From: JABFSS01 sp964449445
GTDB lineage: Bacteria; Patescibacteriota; Gracilibacteria; Peribacterales; Peribacteraceae
Assembly: GCA_964449445.1 (NCBI GenBank)
Contig: CAYUZT010000002.1
Coordinates: 62,001-126,000, forward strand
Direction: 5' to 3'
DNA: 64,000 bases
The notes below the pieces were generated by a model, which saw only the letters and a list, made by a program, of their open reading frames with translations, searched no databases and was not told the DNA's origin. A program made the position numbers and the translations under genes. This document shows positions 33,975-43,746 of the stretch, piece by piece (position 1 is the first letter of the stretch; every line of letters begins with the position of its first letter).

Positions 33975-35552
33975 TCAAAGATTACACGCAGGATCTTCAG
34001 GAGCTGCCTCACAGAGACACTGTCTCCACTGCGGATTTTCCGGCGTAGCGTTTAGATATTCACCATTCCCGTAGGCGAAGCAGGCATTGTTGAAGACGAG
34101 CCTTCCCACGCGCTCCAGTCGTTCCTTGCACGGGCGTCCGGTGCAGGAGCGAAGAAGAAAGCCTACAAAATCCCGGACGAAGTCGCGGAGGCCCTTTGTG
34201 GGATTCTCCGGTGTGCTGAGCGCATTGCCCAGTGTGACCAGTTCGCGAATGGAGGAGCGCAATTCGCCAAAGGCTGTCTGGAGAGATGTGCTCGTATCCA
34301 GCGCCGCGGTCTTCGCGCTCTCCAGACTTTGCTCACGAGTGAATGTCTTAATAGCACTTTGCTCGTTCCAATGCAGCAAATCCAGAACGGAAAAGCCGTC
34401 GTTTCCCTGCGGCTCCGGAAATTTGAAGTCGTCCTGTATCTGGCGTTCTTCATTCTGTTCCGCGCGGTCTTCCTGATACTCAAAGACGTGTTCCATATCC
34501 TTGGGCGCGATCCCGAACATCGTTCGCAGCGTCATGGGAATGACGCCGGATGCGCGCTGTTCCCTGCATCCCGTTTCCGTTTTATGTTCCCGCCGTTGCC
34601 GGGGCGACTCTCCCTGCGTTTCTTCGCCCTGAGCGACCGTCTCCAGATTCGTCAGGAGAAAACCGAACGTTTGCTGTGTGATCGCCTGGCTCTCCACTGC
34701 TCTCTCCTCAATTTCCCGCGCCTCCCGCTCGACAACCACAGTGTTTTTGAATTCATTGCCATCTGGCAGTTGGTTCTCAATCTGTTGCAGCATCTGCGCG
34801 TCGCAGCCGTAGCCGTCGATCGTCTCGGAGTCATCATCGGTTTTGGATACCGCACTCTCGTCGATACTCGGATCCGTGTAGTCGCTATCGTAGAAGCAGA
34901 ATTCTTCGTCAAAAAACACATCCTCCTCGCTTTCCGAAAACATGATGTCGAACCATGACCCATTGGAGAGTGTGGGATTCAGGCCGCCTTCTTCAAGAGC
35001 AGCAAGCTGTGTGGTCAACCACTCTTCGACATTTTTGAGCGAAAAAATTCTATAAATATTCCCTGTTTCCTCCGCGGCCTCAATATCCAGCTGCACCTCA
35101 TGAATTTTCCGCTGCATCACGTGTTGTTTGTCATAGGCGAAGCACGCCGTATCGTGCAGATGGGTTTTCGTGTGGGTGATGACGGCTTTTTGCGTATACG
35201 CCTCGTACACCAGCATGAGCGCTTCCTCTGCCCACTCGTCTTCATAGTCGAAGAACATATCAAACAGTCCGTCGCCGATTGCCTCCTGCCGCGCGGCTTC
35301 GGCGCGCTCAATCACACGGGCAACCGCGGGAGAGAGAGGCTCATACTCAGCATGAACAGTCCCGGGCAATGCTATCAACAGAAGAAGGAAAAATACGAAG
35401 CACGATGCTCGGAGTATGAAAGGAGCGGGCCCCTGAGCTTGCCGAAGGGTTGCCCGCGGACAGGCAGGCAAGAATGCCTGCCCCCGGTTTTTCAGAGTTT
35501 TCTTCGCGCGTTGTGACTCTTTTGCCAGAGTTGTTTGAGGGGACAATATCAT
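33975..35552 (-). CDS. Exported cysteine-containing protein, fifth gene of the secreted cluster
   Basis: A 525-residue protein with a late signal peptide: hydrophobic core CFVFFLLLLIALPG and probable cleavage after TVHA (before EYEP). The ~43 residues ahead of the core include ACPRATLRQAQGPAPF, the translation of a dispersed repeat, an odd n-region. The mature part is Glu/Gln rich with scattered Cys (DTACFAYDK, GYGCDAQM, LRSCTGRPCKERL, RQCLCEAAPEDPAC) that could form disulfides. ATG 35552 overlaps the previous stop (ATGA), which fixes the start. No family recognised; role likely linked to the four genes upstream. Confidence 0.65.
   Translation of the reverse strand: MILSPQTTLAKESQRAKKTLKNRGQAFLPACPRATLRQAQGPAPFILRASCFVFFLLLLIALPGTVHAEYEPLSPAVARVIERAEAARQEAIGDGLFDMFFDYEDEWAEEALMLVYEAYTQKAVITHTKTHLHDTACFAYDKQHVMQRKIHEVQLDIEAAEETGNIYRIFSLKNVEEWLTTQLAALEEGGLNPTLSNGSWFDIMFSESEEDVFFDEEFCFYDSDYTDPSIDESAVSKTDDDSETIDGYGCDAQMLQQIENQLPDGNEFKNTVVVEREAREIEERAVESQAITQQTFGFLLTNLETVAQGEETQGESPRQRREHKTETGCREQRASGVIPMTLRTMFGIAPKDMEHVFEYQEDRAEQNEERQIQDDFKFPEPQGNDGFSVLDLLHWNEQSAIKTFTREQSLESAKTAALDTSTSLQTAFGELRSSIRELVTLGNALSTPENPTKGLRDFVRDFVGFLLRSCTGRPCKERLERVGRLVFNNACFAYGNGEYLNATPENPQWRQCLCEAAPEDPACNL
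35425..35495. repeat. Palindromic repeat inside a signal-peptide region
   Basis: GGCAGGC-AAGAAT-GCCTGCC lies at about 35460-35480, beside the CTGAGCTTGCCGAAGGG repeat (35433-35449). Both are translated in the N-terminal region of the exported protein ending at 33975. Confidence 0.55.
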
Positions 35553-38260
35553 TGTGCTTGTTCGTCGGGAGGAAGAGTCGGGCCGCAGAGAGGAGTCCCC
35601 AGAAGTCCTTGTCCGTCGGTGTCGTTCAGCGGGCACATCACGGTGGGGAATTTTGCCCGCGTGAATTGTGTAAGAAGCGCAGCCGCGGTCTTCGTGAAGT
35701 CCGTCAGTCCGCCGATTTTGCGCTCAAGGAGGTCATTCCACAGGCGCCCGCCGATACGGAGTCCAATCGCTTCGCTCAGTTGCCGCAGCGCTATGCCGGG
35801 CTGCTGGTATTCCTGTTCCTGCTGGACGATGTCCTCTGTCATTTTCACTCCCTCCGCGAGCGGGAAGTTCAGCCGCCGCGAGGGATCAAACGAACAGGTT
35901 GCACTGGCAAACGGCTGCCCCGGGCAGAGGGTTTCTTCCATTTCCCTCAGAATCTCGCGCGGCCGGTAGGGAGGCGCGATCCACTGGGACGTTGTGGATG
36001 CGGAAGGAACAATTCGTGCAATCTCCCGGTTTTCTCGCATGCACACGTCAAAGGGGAATGCAGACTCGCCTTCCGTGAGCGTTGCCCTGCCCGGAATCAG
36101 CCGATGATCTTCAAATGACTGCTTCCAGCACCGGTTGAGGTAGCACACGGTATTGCCAGCGGTATTGTGGAATGCAGTCTGCTGGCCCGGGGTACACACG
36201 TCTGGTCCGCTGCTCTTGAGAGCGGTTACCGCTGCGACGAGACCGGGATCCATCCGCATCGGGGCAACAGGTTCTGTCGCTTGCTGACAGGTGACGGGAA
36301 GCCTCGGACGCCCCTCGGCATCCGCCGTTGTGTTGTAGCCGCGTACCCAGGTATCCGTCACCGACAGCAAATTTTCCTCGAGCGCGCGCACTTCCTGATA
36401 GGTTTTCTTGTAAGTGAACGACCACGGACATGCCCCGTGATCATCGGGGAGCGGACCGCCCTTTGCGACGATTTCCCGTAGCCGGCAGGAGGCATCGGTG
36501 TAGGCCTGCACGCACGTTTCGCGATTCATCGGCGTCCTCCCGTCCCATGCGACGGTCTGATTGGTAAAGACGCCGTCCTCCTCCATCGCTTCGCATTGGA
36601 CGCGATACGCGTCCGATTCCAAACGGCAGCAGAGATCGACAAGATCCTGCTGCGAATTTGCATTCACGTAGGGATCTGCATCCACCCCCAAATGACAGGC
36701 CTGTTTCACGTGGACCATCTCATGGCGCAGGGTGAATTTTGCCCCACCGCGCGGAGTATCCTGCATGGTGACGGTGATCACTCCCCTGTCGTTTTTCTTC
36801 GACGTGACGGCGTTGAAGTTGTGCACGCCGCACCTGAACTCGACTTTGCATTGCGTATTTGGATCAAACTGCTTGGGAGCGTTCAGTTTCCACGACGGAT
36901 CGCTACACACATCGCCGCCGAATTCCGTTTCGCGCGATGCCTGTCTCGCGGTACACGCCGCAAGTTGAATGGTATCCGCGTCCTCGGCCACCTGCTCCGC
37001 ACACACGCTTTGCGATTCTTCCCGCGGTGGCGAACAGAGAAGGCCGCCACGCATCAGCGGGTACATACAAACCGGGCTCACGTACTCCTGCTCGGTGAAT
37101 TCGTCCGGAAGATGCTCTTCGGGCGGCGGCGGATAGTGACCTCCCGGGATTGCCGCGCACGTGCCGTCGCTGTTTTCACTGCAGAGCGTCAGCGGCGCCG
37201 GTTCCAGAGCGTGTTGCCACTGCAACCCTGCGTCCCCGGTGAGCGTGCCGTCGGCGAGACGCTCCAGGTACGCCCACACACGCACGTTATCGGGCAACAG
37301 ATCGTTGAGCGATGTGGGGAATTCGAACAAAACAACTTCTCCTCGCGTAATGCCGATCTCTTCTTCCTGCTGCGCTAGGATCTGCTCAATATTGACGAGG
37401 TATCGCTCGATAGTATCCTCCCAGCGCTTCTGGAGAAGCTCGCGCTCCGTGCGCGGTGCGGGAGCGAGGAACGCGTCCGATGGAGGAAGGTATTGCGTCA
37501 ACTCCCGGCGGATCCAGCGAACCCCGAACCGGTATCGCCATACCGCGGCTGCAAGCTCGGTGCTATCTATTCCCGTCAGATCTTCTTCTGCCTCCTCCGG
37601 AATTTCTGCATCTTCCTCTTCTTCCTGTGGAACAGGTCGTACGATCAGTCGATCCAGCGATTGCGACAGCGCTGTGAATGCATCGATGAGACTGTCGCTA
37701 TCGGGCACCTCATCCGAACGGATACGTAGACTACCCGCTCCGACGATAGAAGAATCATCGTCATCCTCGTCGTTTCCCTCGGGTGTAACAATGTCCGCGC
37801 GCCACATGCGGGCGATACCCTGGAGACGTGAAGTGAAAGGTAAGCCAAATCCCCCCAAAATTCGCTGCTCGTTACTGGAGGTGATCAGCAGCAGATCCCT
37901 GCTCAGGGAGAGGAGCTCCTGGTTCCGGCGGGTGAGCCTGTGTGCTTCGCTTCGGTCCTGCGGGCACTCGCTGGTCGTATTCCATTCCTCCTGGTCGCAC
38001 AGCGCCGTCCCTCCATTCAGCAAATCGTCGATTTGTTCCAGACTAGCCTCCCTTTTGATGCGATTGGGCAGCGATTCGTCGACACCCTCTTTCGCGTGTC
38101 GTTCAGGAGACAGCTGCCCCCGGGCATTCAGGCGCAGCTCGCGGCGCGTGAGATCGAGGAAGCGGTCGTAGAGAGGAGTATCCGCAGCATGAGCAAAGGT
38201 GCCAGGATACAAAAGGCAGGATCCAAGAAAAACTGCACAGGTAAGAGAAATTTTCGTCAT
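35549..38260 (-). CDS. Exported protein with HExxH zinc-peptidase motif, fourth gene of the secreted cluster
   Basis: A 903-residue protein: signal peptide MTKISLTCAVFLGSCLLYPG with cleavage probably after FAHA. At residues 513-517 LRHEMVHVKQACH contains HExxH, and Glu548 (CRLESDAYRVQCEAM) is suitably placed as the third zinc ligand, suggesting a gluzincin-like metallopeptidase. Many cysteines surround it (CRVEFRCGVH-type pairs, CCRLE). The start is ATG 38260; a reading from 38413 only adds translated repeat (RIQRTGFPPSSAWGG). The stop overlaps the next gene by four bases. Whether it is an active protease is unproven. Confidence 0.65.
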   Translation of the reverse strand: MTKISLTCAVFLGSCLLYPGTFAHAADTPLYDRFLDLTRRELRLNARGQLSPERHAKEGVDESLPNRIKREASLEQIDDLLNGGTALCDQEEWNTTSECPQDRSEAHRLTRRNQELLSLSRDLLLITSSNEQRILGGFGLPFTSRLQGIARMWRADIVTPEGNDEDDDDSSIVGAGSLRIRSDEVPDSDSLIDAFTALSQSLDRLIVRPVPQEEEEDAEIPEEAEEDLTGIDSTELAAAVWRYRFGVRWIRRELTQYLPPSDAFLAPAPRTERELLQKRWEDTIERYLVNIEQILAQQEEEIGITRGEVVLFEFPTSLNDLLPDNVRVWAYLERLADGTLTGDAGLQWQHALEPAPLTLCSENSDGTCAAIPGGHYPPPPEEHLPDEFTEQEYVSPVCMYPLMRGGLLCSPPREESQSVCAEQVAEDADTIQLAACTARQASRETEFGGDVCSDPSWKLNAPKQFDPNTQCKVEFRCGVHNFNAVTSKKNDRGVITVTMQDTPRGGAKFTLRHEMVHVKQACHLGVDADPYVNANSQQDLVDLCCRLESDAYRVQCEAMEEDGVFTNQTVAWDGRTPMNRETCVQAYTDASCRLREIVAKGGPLPDDHGACPWSFTYKKTYQEVRALEENLLSVTDTWVRGYNTTADAEGRPRLPVTCQQATEPVAPMRMDPGLVAAVTALKSSGPDVCTPGQQTAFHNTAGNTVCYLNRCWKQSFEDHRLIPGRATLTEGESAFPFDVCMRENREIARIVPSASTTSQWIAPPYRPREILREMEETLCPGQPFASATCSFDPSRRLNFPLAEGVKMTEDIVQQEQEYQQPGIALRQLSEAIGLRIGGRLWNDLLERKIGGLTDFTKTAAALLTQFTRAKFPTVMCPLNDTDGQGLLGTPLCGPTLPPDEQAQ

Positions 38261-38370
38261 GCATTTCCTGCCTGTCCGCCGGAGTCCGCCCCATGCGGAC
38301 GAAGGTGGGAATCCTGTTCTCTGGATCCTGAGACCTATCGCCGAAGATGCTTGTGGGAGTTTCATTGTGG

Positions 38371-39147
38371 TTACAGCGGAGTGAGTGTTCGAACCGAGGT
38401 TCTCGCATCCCAAATTCTCGGCAGGCAGGCGCTCGCTTCGCGCATCAGATTCAAGTTGTTCCAGATATCAAGCGTCGCGCCCACCAGGCACTGGAGCGCG
38501 TGACTGATCGGTTCCAGCCGCCCGTAGCCGACAAAGTAGACGAGGATCCGGTGGTGTGCGCCGCGCGACAGCGCAAGTTCCTGCTCAATAAGTACCCCTT
38601 CCCCATCCGAGACCTCGGCAATCTTCTCGATGGGGGTTCCGCCAGTGTCCCCTTTCGCTAGTTGCTGTTTTCCGATATTCACTTCCGCCTGCTGCTGTCG
38701 TATGAAAAATTGTGATTGCAACGCGCATTCGTACTCGCGGAGATACTTCTGGAGGACCCTCCCCACATCTTTCTGATGGATATTTTCCATTCCAAGACGC
38801 TCACTCAGCCTTTTCAGAGCTGCCGACGCCGGGCTATCCCTCGTTCCGTCGCACGTTCCCCCGCCTTCCACACTCTGCACGTGTTCTTCCACGATCGTGC
38901 GCACCGTGCCGTGATATTCCTCCTTCCAGAAATCCACGACGGTTTTCCCCTCCGGGACAAATTTGTCCCCCCGGGGGAACAAGGTGACGTTGCCCGAGCA
39001 CGCGGGCAATTCCTTCAGCGAGAAATTCACCGCAGCAAGAGAGCTTCCCCTGTTCGTGTTATTCAGCACGCACGTGACCGACGTGATCACGGCGACAATC
39101 ATCACCGTGCGCCGCCAGCCGATGCATCGAGAGAAAATATTACTCAT
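38371..39147 (-). CDS. Membrane-anchored or exported protein, third gene of the secreted cluster
   Basis: A 258-residue protein with an N-terminal hydrophobic segment (RRTVMIVAVITSVTCVL) that is a signal anchor or signal peptide. The remainder is hydrophilic with a helical centre (DVGRVLQKYLREYECALQSQFFIRQQQAEVN) and a C-terminal segment HALQCLVGATLDIWNNLNL that could pack against a membrane. ATG 39147 overlaps the end of the upstream gene by eight bases. No family recognised. It is followed by repeat-derived sequence before the next gene. Confidence 0.6.
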   Translation of the reverse strand: MSNIFSRCIGWRRTVMIVAVITSVTCVLNNTNRGSSLAAVNFSLKELPACSGNVTLFPRGDKFVPEGKTVVDFWKEEYHGTVRTIVEEHVQSVEGGGTCDGTRDSPASAALKRLSERLGMENIHQKDVGRVLQKYLREYECALQSQFFIRQQQAEVNIGKQQLAKGDTGGTPIEKIAEVSDGEGVLIEQELALSRGAHHRILVYFVGYGRLEPISHALQCLVGATLDIWNNLNLMREASACLPRIWDARTSVRTLTPL

Positions 39148-40078
39148 TGCATGTATTGGTGAAGCACGGAACATCGAAGAGCGTGAGGAACGGAATGGTC
39201 TGTTCGAGCGGCGCGAGAAAATCTCCGCGAAGTCCCTGCAGGAACATATCGATGCTGCCGCCCAGCTGGTACGCCGTGCGCACGGCGGAGTCGTACGCGA
39301 CAAGAACGCGCAGGAATGCGGCTTCGCGGTTTACCAACTGCGAGACGAATGGAGCGCATTCCGTCTCCACCACACTCGCCGCGATTCCATCGAGCGTGTT
39401 TTGCGTCACTGTACCTGTCGCATCAAAACGGCATTCGGCGATGGGTTGCATGACGAGTGTGTCACAACCGGGAGTCACGACACTCAAAAGTCCCTGGTCG
39501 TTGAGCGGCTCGCGACTGAATGACAGCCGCACGCCCTCACACACCATTTCCAATCGACACTGAAACGCGCGCATGCTCTGGGTCAGGTCGGGAACGAATT
39601 GCGAGGTGAGCATCTGCGTCTGCTGAAAGACGCCAAGGCGATACTCGCGACGTCCGACCGGTTCGCGGTCGTTCATGCCTTCCCATTCCGTCTGCTGGTC
39701 GATCTGCGCATCGGAGATGGTTGTGTTTTCGAAACCGAGAGTCGCCGTTCTCCACGTATTTTCCTGCACCCTGATCCACGCCGTGCCGTCCTCCGTGTAC
39801 CGTACGGCATTCAGCGGTGCGTTGCGGGCGGTGGATTCTCCCAGCCATACGCGGCGCAGCAGCCGCGTTTGCTGGCCCAGGCGTTCGTGGATTGCGTTCC
39901 TGCATGCGGGAACGGAGACTTTTGGGTCAGCTGCAGAAACGGAAAGAGGATGAAGAAAGGATTCAGGATTCAGAGCACAGGATCCAAGAATGGTCAAAAT
40001 TGAGGCAATGGTAGTCATGCCCTTTATGAGACGTGTTCTTTGAATCCTGAGCCCTCGTTTTGTATTGATGTTTGTCAT
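39140..40078 (-). CDS. Exported cysteine-containing protein, second gene of the secreted cluster
   Basis: A 312-residue protein. The N-terminus has a basic stretch (KRGLRIQRTRLIKG) and a hydrophobic region ending SVSA, the likely cleavage site before ADPKVSVPAC. Both RGLRIQRT and ILGSCALNPESF are translations of a dispersed GGATTC/GGATCC-containing repeat, so the signal region has absorbed repeat sequence. Cys pairs occur in the mature part (CRNAIH, FQCRLEMVCEG, TPGCDTL, VPCFTNTC). ATGA overlap with the first gene fixes the start at 40078. No family recognised. Confidence 0.6.
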   Translation of the reverse strand: MTNINTKRGLRIQRTRLIKGMTTIASILTILGSCALNPESFLHPLSVSAADPKVSVPACRNAIHERLGQQTRLLRRVWLGESTARNAPLNAVRYTEDGTAWIRVQENTWRTATLGFENTTISDAQIDQQTEWEGMNDREPVGRREYRLGVFQQTQMLTSQFVPDLTQSMRAFQCRLEMVCEGVRLSFSREPLNDQGLLSVVTPGCDTLVMQPIAECRFDATGTVTQNTLDGIAASVVETECAPFVSQLVNREAAFLRVLVAYDSAVRTAYQLGGSIDMFLQGLRGDFLAPLEQTIPFLTLFDVPCFTNTCNE

Positions 40079-43000
40079 TCTGTCTGGGGAAGAAGATCGA
40101 AGTCAGAATCTTTGCGCCTGTCGAAGATCTGATACAGGCGCTGCGCCGGGAGAGCGTACGGGAAGTTGTTTCGTATCCTTCCTTCATCGTCGATCGTTTC
40201 CTGCCGCGCCCGTACTAGGAATTGCTCGAAGAAATTTTCTTCCTGCTGGACGGCTTGCGGGGATCCCACGATCTGCCATCCCGCAGGCTGCGCGAAGAAC
40301 ACGTTGTGCAAAACCGGCACGCACAGGTGATCGCTCGGGTCGCATGCGAATGCGCGTTTCAAATCAAACCCTGGCGGCGCGGCGGGAGTGGCAAGCGCAT
40401 CGCGGTGCGTTCCCTGCAGTTCCAGATCTTCCAGGCGCAATTTCCCCGGAGCAGCCGTCGCTTTCTGCAGACGCTGTTTCAAATCCATCTCCACGTGCAC
40501 GCAGTCGCACACGCCGTGCCGGGGGCAGGCAAGACGGTCTTCTTTTGCTTCGCAGTCGGGATTATTCGGCGGTCCATCCGGCTCCAAACTGTTCCAGAAT
40601 TCGTTGTACGTCGCGTTCCTGGCGTTGAGGATCTCGGCCGCCCTTTCGAGCGCCGCGCGCGGCCCGTCCAGGGAAATGGGCTGTGGGGGCTCAATCAAGG
40701 GAGGCGCGCTCTGCACTGTGACTTCCCGCAACTGCGCAAGGATGACCGGGTCGAGTCGTGGGACGGGCGGGAGATCCGGCAGCGCCGTCGCCGTCAGATC
40801 AATCGCGACTTCAAACGGCAGGATCACGGGAACGCGCAGGGCGGTACGGCGTAACGCGAAAAACGGGCTCATATCGAAGACAAAATCCTTTTCGTCGGGG
40901 ATGCAGAGGAGCGGAAGCGTCCCCTCTTCCACTCTGCACGACATCACCGCGGCGACGCTGGGGTTGACGGGGTACCAGTCATTGAGGGAATCAATCGGCG
41001 TCGTTCGCTGATCGTTGCGGCACCACTTCAAATTCACCGTGTCGCTGAACTCGGTCAGCGAACGCTGCACGGCATGCACCAGCGGGGCGAGAGCCAGGCG
41101 GTCACGGCGCTGTCGCAGGAACGTCCGGTACCGTTCGACGTTCTGTTCCATCCATTGCACGAGAGCGGTCGTGTCCTGTCCCTGCTGGCCGAGCAGGTGC
41201 GCGACGGTTTTCGTGCGCTCTCCGCGAAGCGCCCTGTAGCGGTCGATCTGCTCGATGTAGTCGCGAATGCGAGCGGATTTTTCGGGATCGTCGTTCTTCG
41301 TTTTCAACTCCCATGCGCGCAATTCCTCTATCGATGCCGAAGGAATCACGACGGGAATCGCCACTTCCTGCAGGGCGAAGTGCTCCTCCACGAGCTCCAG
41401 GAACTTCCCTGAAATGTCGTCCTTGATGCCCAGCCGCACATCGATCGGCGTGTCCTCCGTTATGGGAGCAGGCGCAGGTTCGTCGGTCGTCTTCGCGGAG
41501 GCGCCGCCGCCATTCCCTGATTCCCCCGCAGCCACTACCGTGTTCGGTTCTGGCGCAAGCCAGGAGCGAGGTACGCGCATCCAGGCATCGGGCAGCGCGA
41601 GGAGTTTTGCCATATCCATCTGCAACGCCTGTATCCAATACTGGAGCGGCCGCGCGTCCCGCGTTTCATTCGTCACCAGGTTGTCCGTTGCTCGTTGATG
41701 ACTGTCACGCGCGTACAGTTCGAAGAGATCGCGCTGCCAAATCGCCGTCTCTTCTTTTCTCTCCGGATTCAGGAAGAACGATGTCAGATCGCCGTTGCGT
41801 TCCGTCAGCGCTTCTTCTTTGGGAAACGACATCCCGCCGGGGATCGGGTGCCAGATATCTTCCTCGTCCGTCAGCGGGGCGAACGGCGCGGGATCCAAAA
41901 TTTCCTCGGGAGCCTGCGTCGTCTTTCCCAAAATCCGCTGCGTTCTCCGGAGCGTTTCCTGCGAGTGCGGGAAGGCGATGACACAACTCTTATCCGTCAT
42001 TGTCGTCCTGCGCGTCTTCGGATCGAACTCTTCGTAAAAAGCGTGGTAGCACGCAACGGGAATTTCCGGGACCGAATGGAGGATATCTTCCGTTCCGCTA
42101 TCCGCTCCCACCTGGTCACGTTCCGTGGAGGCCATGTACTTGCGGAAGAACGAAGGGAACGTTTTGCGTGGACGCCAGGCGCCAGGTCCTTGGCTCACTG
42201 CCTCTCCTTCGGGCGGAGGATCCGGGTTCATCTGCTCCTCGCGCTCGGGTAATTCTGTACAGCCGGGACCGGGGCAACGGCATCGCTGTCCTCTGCATAT
42301 TTCACAGTTCTTCAACCCCGCTTCTTCTTCCGTCGGAAGTTCTTCCAGGAGATCTGCGACGAATGGCGACCTCTTCCGCGGTGTGAAGGCTTCCGGAGAT
42401 TCAAATTCCTCCTCCGGCACTGGCAGCACCTCCATCTCACTGTCGCCGTTCCATTCCCACATGTCTTCGACCGGTTGCTCCAAATTTCGTTGGAAGTCTT
42501 CCGCTGGCGGTTGCTCTTCTTCGGGCGGAGGATCTTCCTGCGGCTGCTCCTCTGTTTGTTCTTCCGTATCCTCTTCCGGTTCGTTCTGCCAGCAATCTTC
42601 GGTCACCGTCGTGCGATTGGGTGCATTCATCCATTCCTCCGTACACACGTACTTGCGTGACCATTCCCGGCATTGGAACCCTCCATTATCGGGGATGCGA
42701 CAGAACACCTTGCAGTCTTCGTACGTAAATCGTCTTTCATCGGGATTTTCTCCTCCATTCAGCCAACCGCAAAACCCCGCACAACTTTCCCGGGGATCGG
42801 TCTGTCCATCTTCGCCGGGTTTCGTGCAGAGAGGTTCATCCTCATTGGGAAAGTAGATGGTCCCATCACGGATCTCGAAGTGCGGAACTTCGCCCGCATC
42901 GGCACGCATCGTCCGTTCGGTGTAGTACCCCGCCGCGCGGTCATCATCATCTGGCTGTTCCCACACCCATCTAGTCACTTCTTCTACTCCCGGCTCGCAG

Positions 43001-43428
43001 GCCGTTGCCTTCCCTTCCGCGCTGTCCGGAAAGTGAAAATTGTCATCCACAACTAATCCGTTGCCAAGGGTCCGCGGTCTTTCGTTGCGCCACGCCATGC
43101 CCGATGGCAGATACGAAAGGACTGCTTCCGGATTTTCCGCTCCCGGCCCCATTGGCTTTCCATCCTTGCCCGGAACCCCTTCCACTTTGGAAATCGTACT
43201 CCCGATGCCCGGCGTTTCGCCCACGTGCGTCTCTCGATCCCATCCGCCGCAGAGATTTTCGGCATTATCAACGAAGCTCTGCGCATCCGCGATCGTCTGC
43301 TGGATGGCTTCAAAATATTCCGCAGGAGTCTCGGGCAGCCTGTAGGTTTCCGCCTGCACGCTTGTGGTCGCTCTCGCGAGCAGTAAGCTCAGCAGCAAGC
43401 CGTGGAACAGGGTTTTTGTGTGTTTCAT
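40075..43428 (-). CDS. Large exported cysteine-rich protein, first gene of the secreted cluster
   Basis: An 1117-residue protein with a clear signal peptide (KTLFHGLLLSLLLARATTSVQA, cleavage before ETYRLPE). Cys-rich N-terminal third (ESCAGFCGWLNGG, DCKVFCRIPDNGGFQCREW), then a Pro/Glu linker (~285-320), another Cys block (NCEICRGQRCRCPGPGC) and a mostly helical C-terminal half with CDCVHVEMDLKQ. It suggests a disulfide-stabilised surface or cell-envelope protein. It heads five genes joined by ATGA or short overlaps. The promoter TGCTAGAAT lies 12 bases before the ATG. No known family. Confidence 0.65.
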   Translation of the reverse strand: MKHTKTLFHGLLLSLLLARATTSVQAETYRLPETPAEYFEAIQQTIADAQSFVDNAENLCGGWDRETHVGETPGIGSTISKVEGVPGKDGKPMGPGAENPEAVLSYLPSGMAWRNERPRTLGNGLVVDDNFHFPDSAEGKATACEPGVEEVTRWVWEQPDDDDRAAGYYTERTMRADAGEVPHFEIRDGTIYFPNEDEPLCTKPGEDGQTDPRESCAGFCGWLNGGENPDERRFTYEDCKVFCRIPDNGGFQCREWSRKYVCTEEWMNAPNRTTVTEDCWQNEPEEDTEEQTEEQPQEDPPPEEEQPPAEDFQRNLEQPVEDMWEWNGDSEMEVLPVPEEEFESPEAFTPRKRSPFVADLLEELPTEEEAGLKNCEICRGQRCRCPGPGCTELPEREEQMNPDPPPEGEAVSQGPGAWRPRKTFPSFFRKYMASTERDQVGADSGTEDILHSVPEIPVACYHAFYEEFDPKTRRTTMTDKSCVIAFPHSQETLRRTQRILGKTTQAPEEILDPAPFAPLTDEEDIWHPIPGGMSFPKEEALTERNGDLTSFFLNPERKEETAIWQRDLFELYARDSHQRATDNLVTNETRDARPLQYWIQALQMDMAKLLALPDAWMRVPRSWLAPEPNTVVAAGESGNGGGASAKTTDEPAPAPITEDTPIDVRLGIKDDISGKFLELVEEHFALQEVAIPVVIPSASIEELRAWELKTKNDDPEKSARIRDYIEQIDRYRALRGERTKTVAHLLGQQGQDTTALVQWMEQNVERYRTFLRQRRDRLALAPLVHAVQRSLTEFSDTVNLKWCRNDQRTTPIDSLNDWYPVNPSVAAVMSCRVEEGTLPLLCIPDEKDFVFDMSPFFALRRTALRVPVILPFEVAIDLTATALPDLPPVPRLDPVILAQLREVTVQSAPPLIEPPQPISLDGPRAALERAAEILNARNATYNEFWNSLEPDGPPNNPDCEAKEDRLACPRHGVCDCVHVEMDLKQRLQKATAAPGKLRLEDLELQGTHRDALATPAAPPGFDLKRAFACDPSDHLCVPVLHNVFFAQPAGWQIVGSPQAVQQEENFFEQFLVRARQETIDDEGRIRNNFPYALPAQRLYQIFDRRKDSDFDLLPQTE

Positions 43429-43746
43429 GAGAATCTCTTGATTCTAGCAGAAATCACCCATCGATTCACGCTTCCAGATGCTAAAAAACACAAACTTCCT
43501 CGACAAGAAGAGCAATGAATTATGAATCATGAATTACGGGGCTGTTTCCATGATTCATAATTCGTAATTCAAAATATTTTTAATTTCTTTCAAGTACACT
43601 CGATTGCCCCTGATTTTTGGAGGTGTACGATCGTCCATCCCTCGACTCGTCGCTTCGCTCCTCGCTCGGGACAGGCTACAATCCGAGCGCAATCAGTGTG
43701 ACATCACTGGTCTGGGTCTCCTCTTATCCCATTCCCCCACAGAGGT
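43429..43746. other. Divergent intergenic region between the secreted cluster and ssb
   Basis: Contains the minus-strand extended -10 TGCTAGAAT (43449-43441) for the secreted cluster, an AT-rich palindrome copy (43514-43570), a CTTCGCTC-type repeat (43640-43675) and TACAAT (43677-43682) as a possible -10 for ssb with a 64-base leader. AGAGGT abuts the ssb ATG, one of the few Shine-Dalgarno-like sites in the window. No gene seen. Confidence 0.6.
43514..43570. repeat. AT-rich palindrome (AATTATGAATCATG family), copy 2
   Basis: AATGAATTATGAATCATGAA pairs with TTCCATGATTCATAATTCGT across a GGGGCTG loop. Confidence 0.8.

Noticed and set aside
38261..38413. N-terminal extension of the HExxH protein
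   Set aside because: The extra residues are repeat-encoded; ATG 38260 begins a normal signal peptide.
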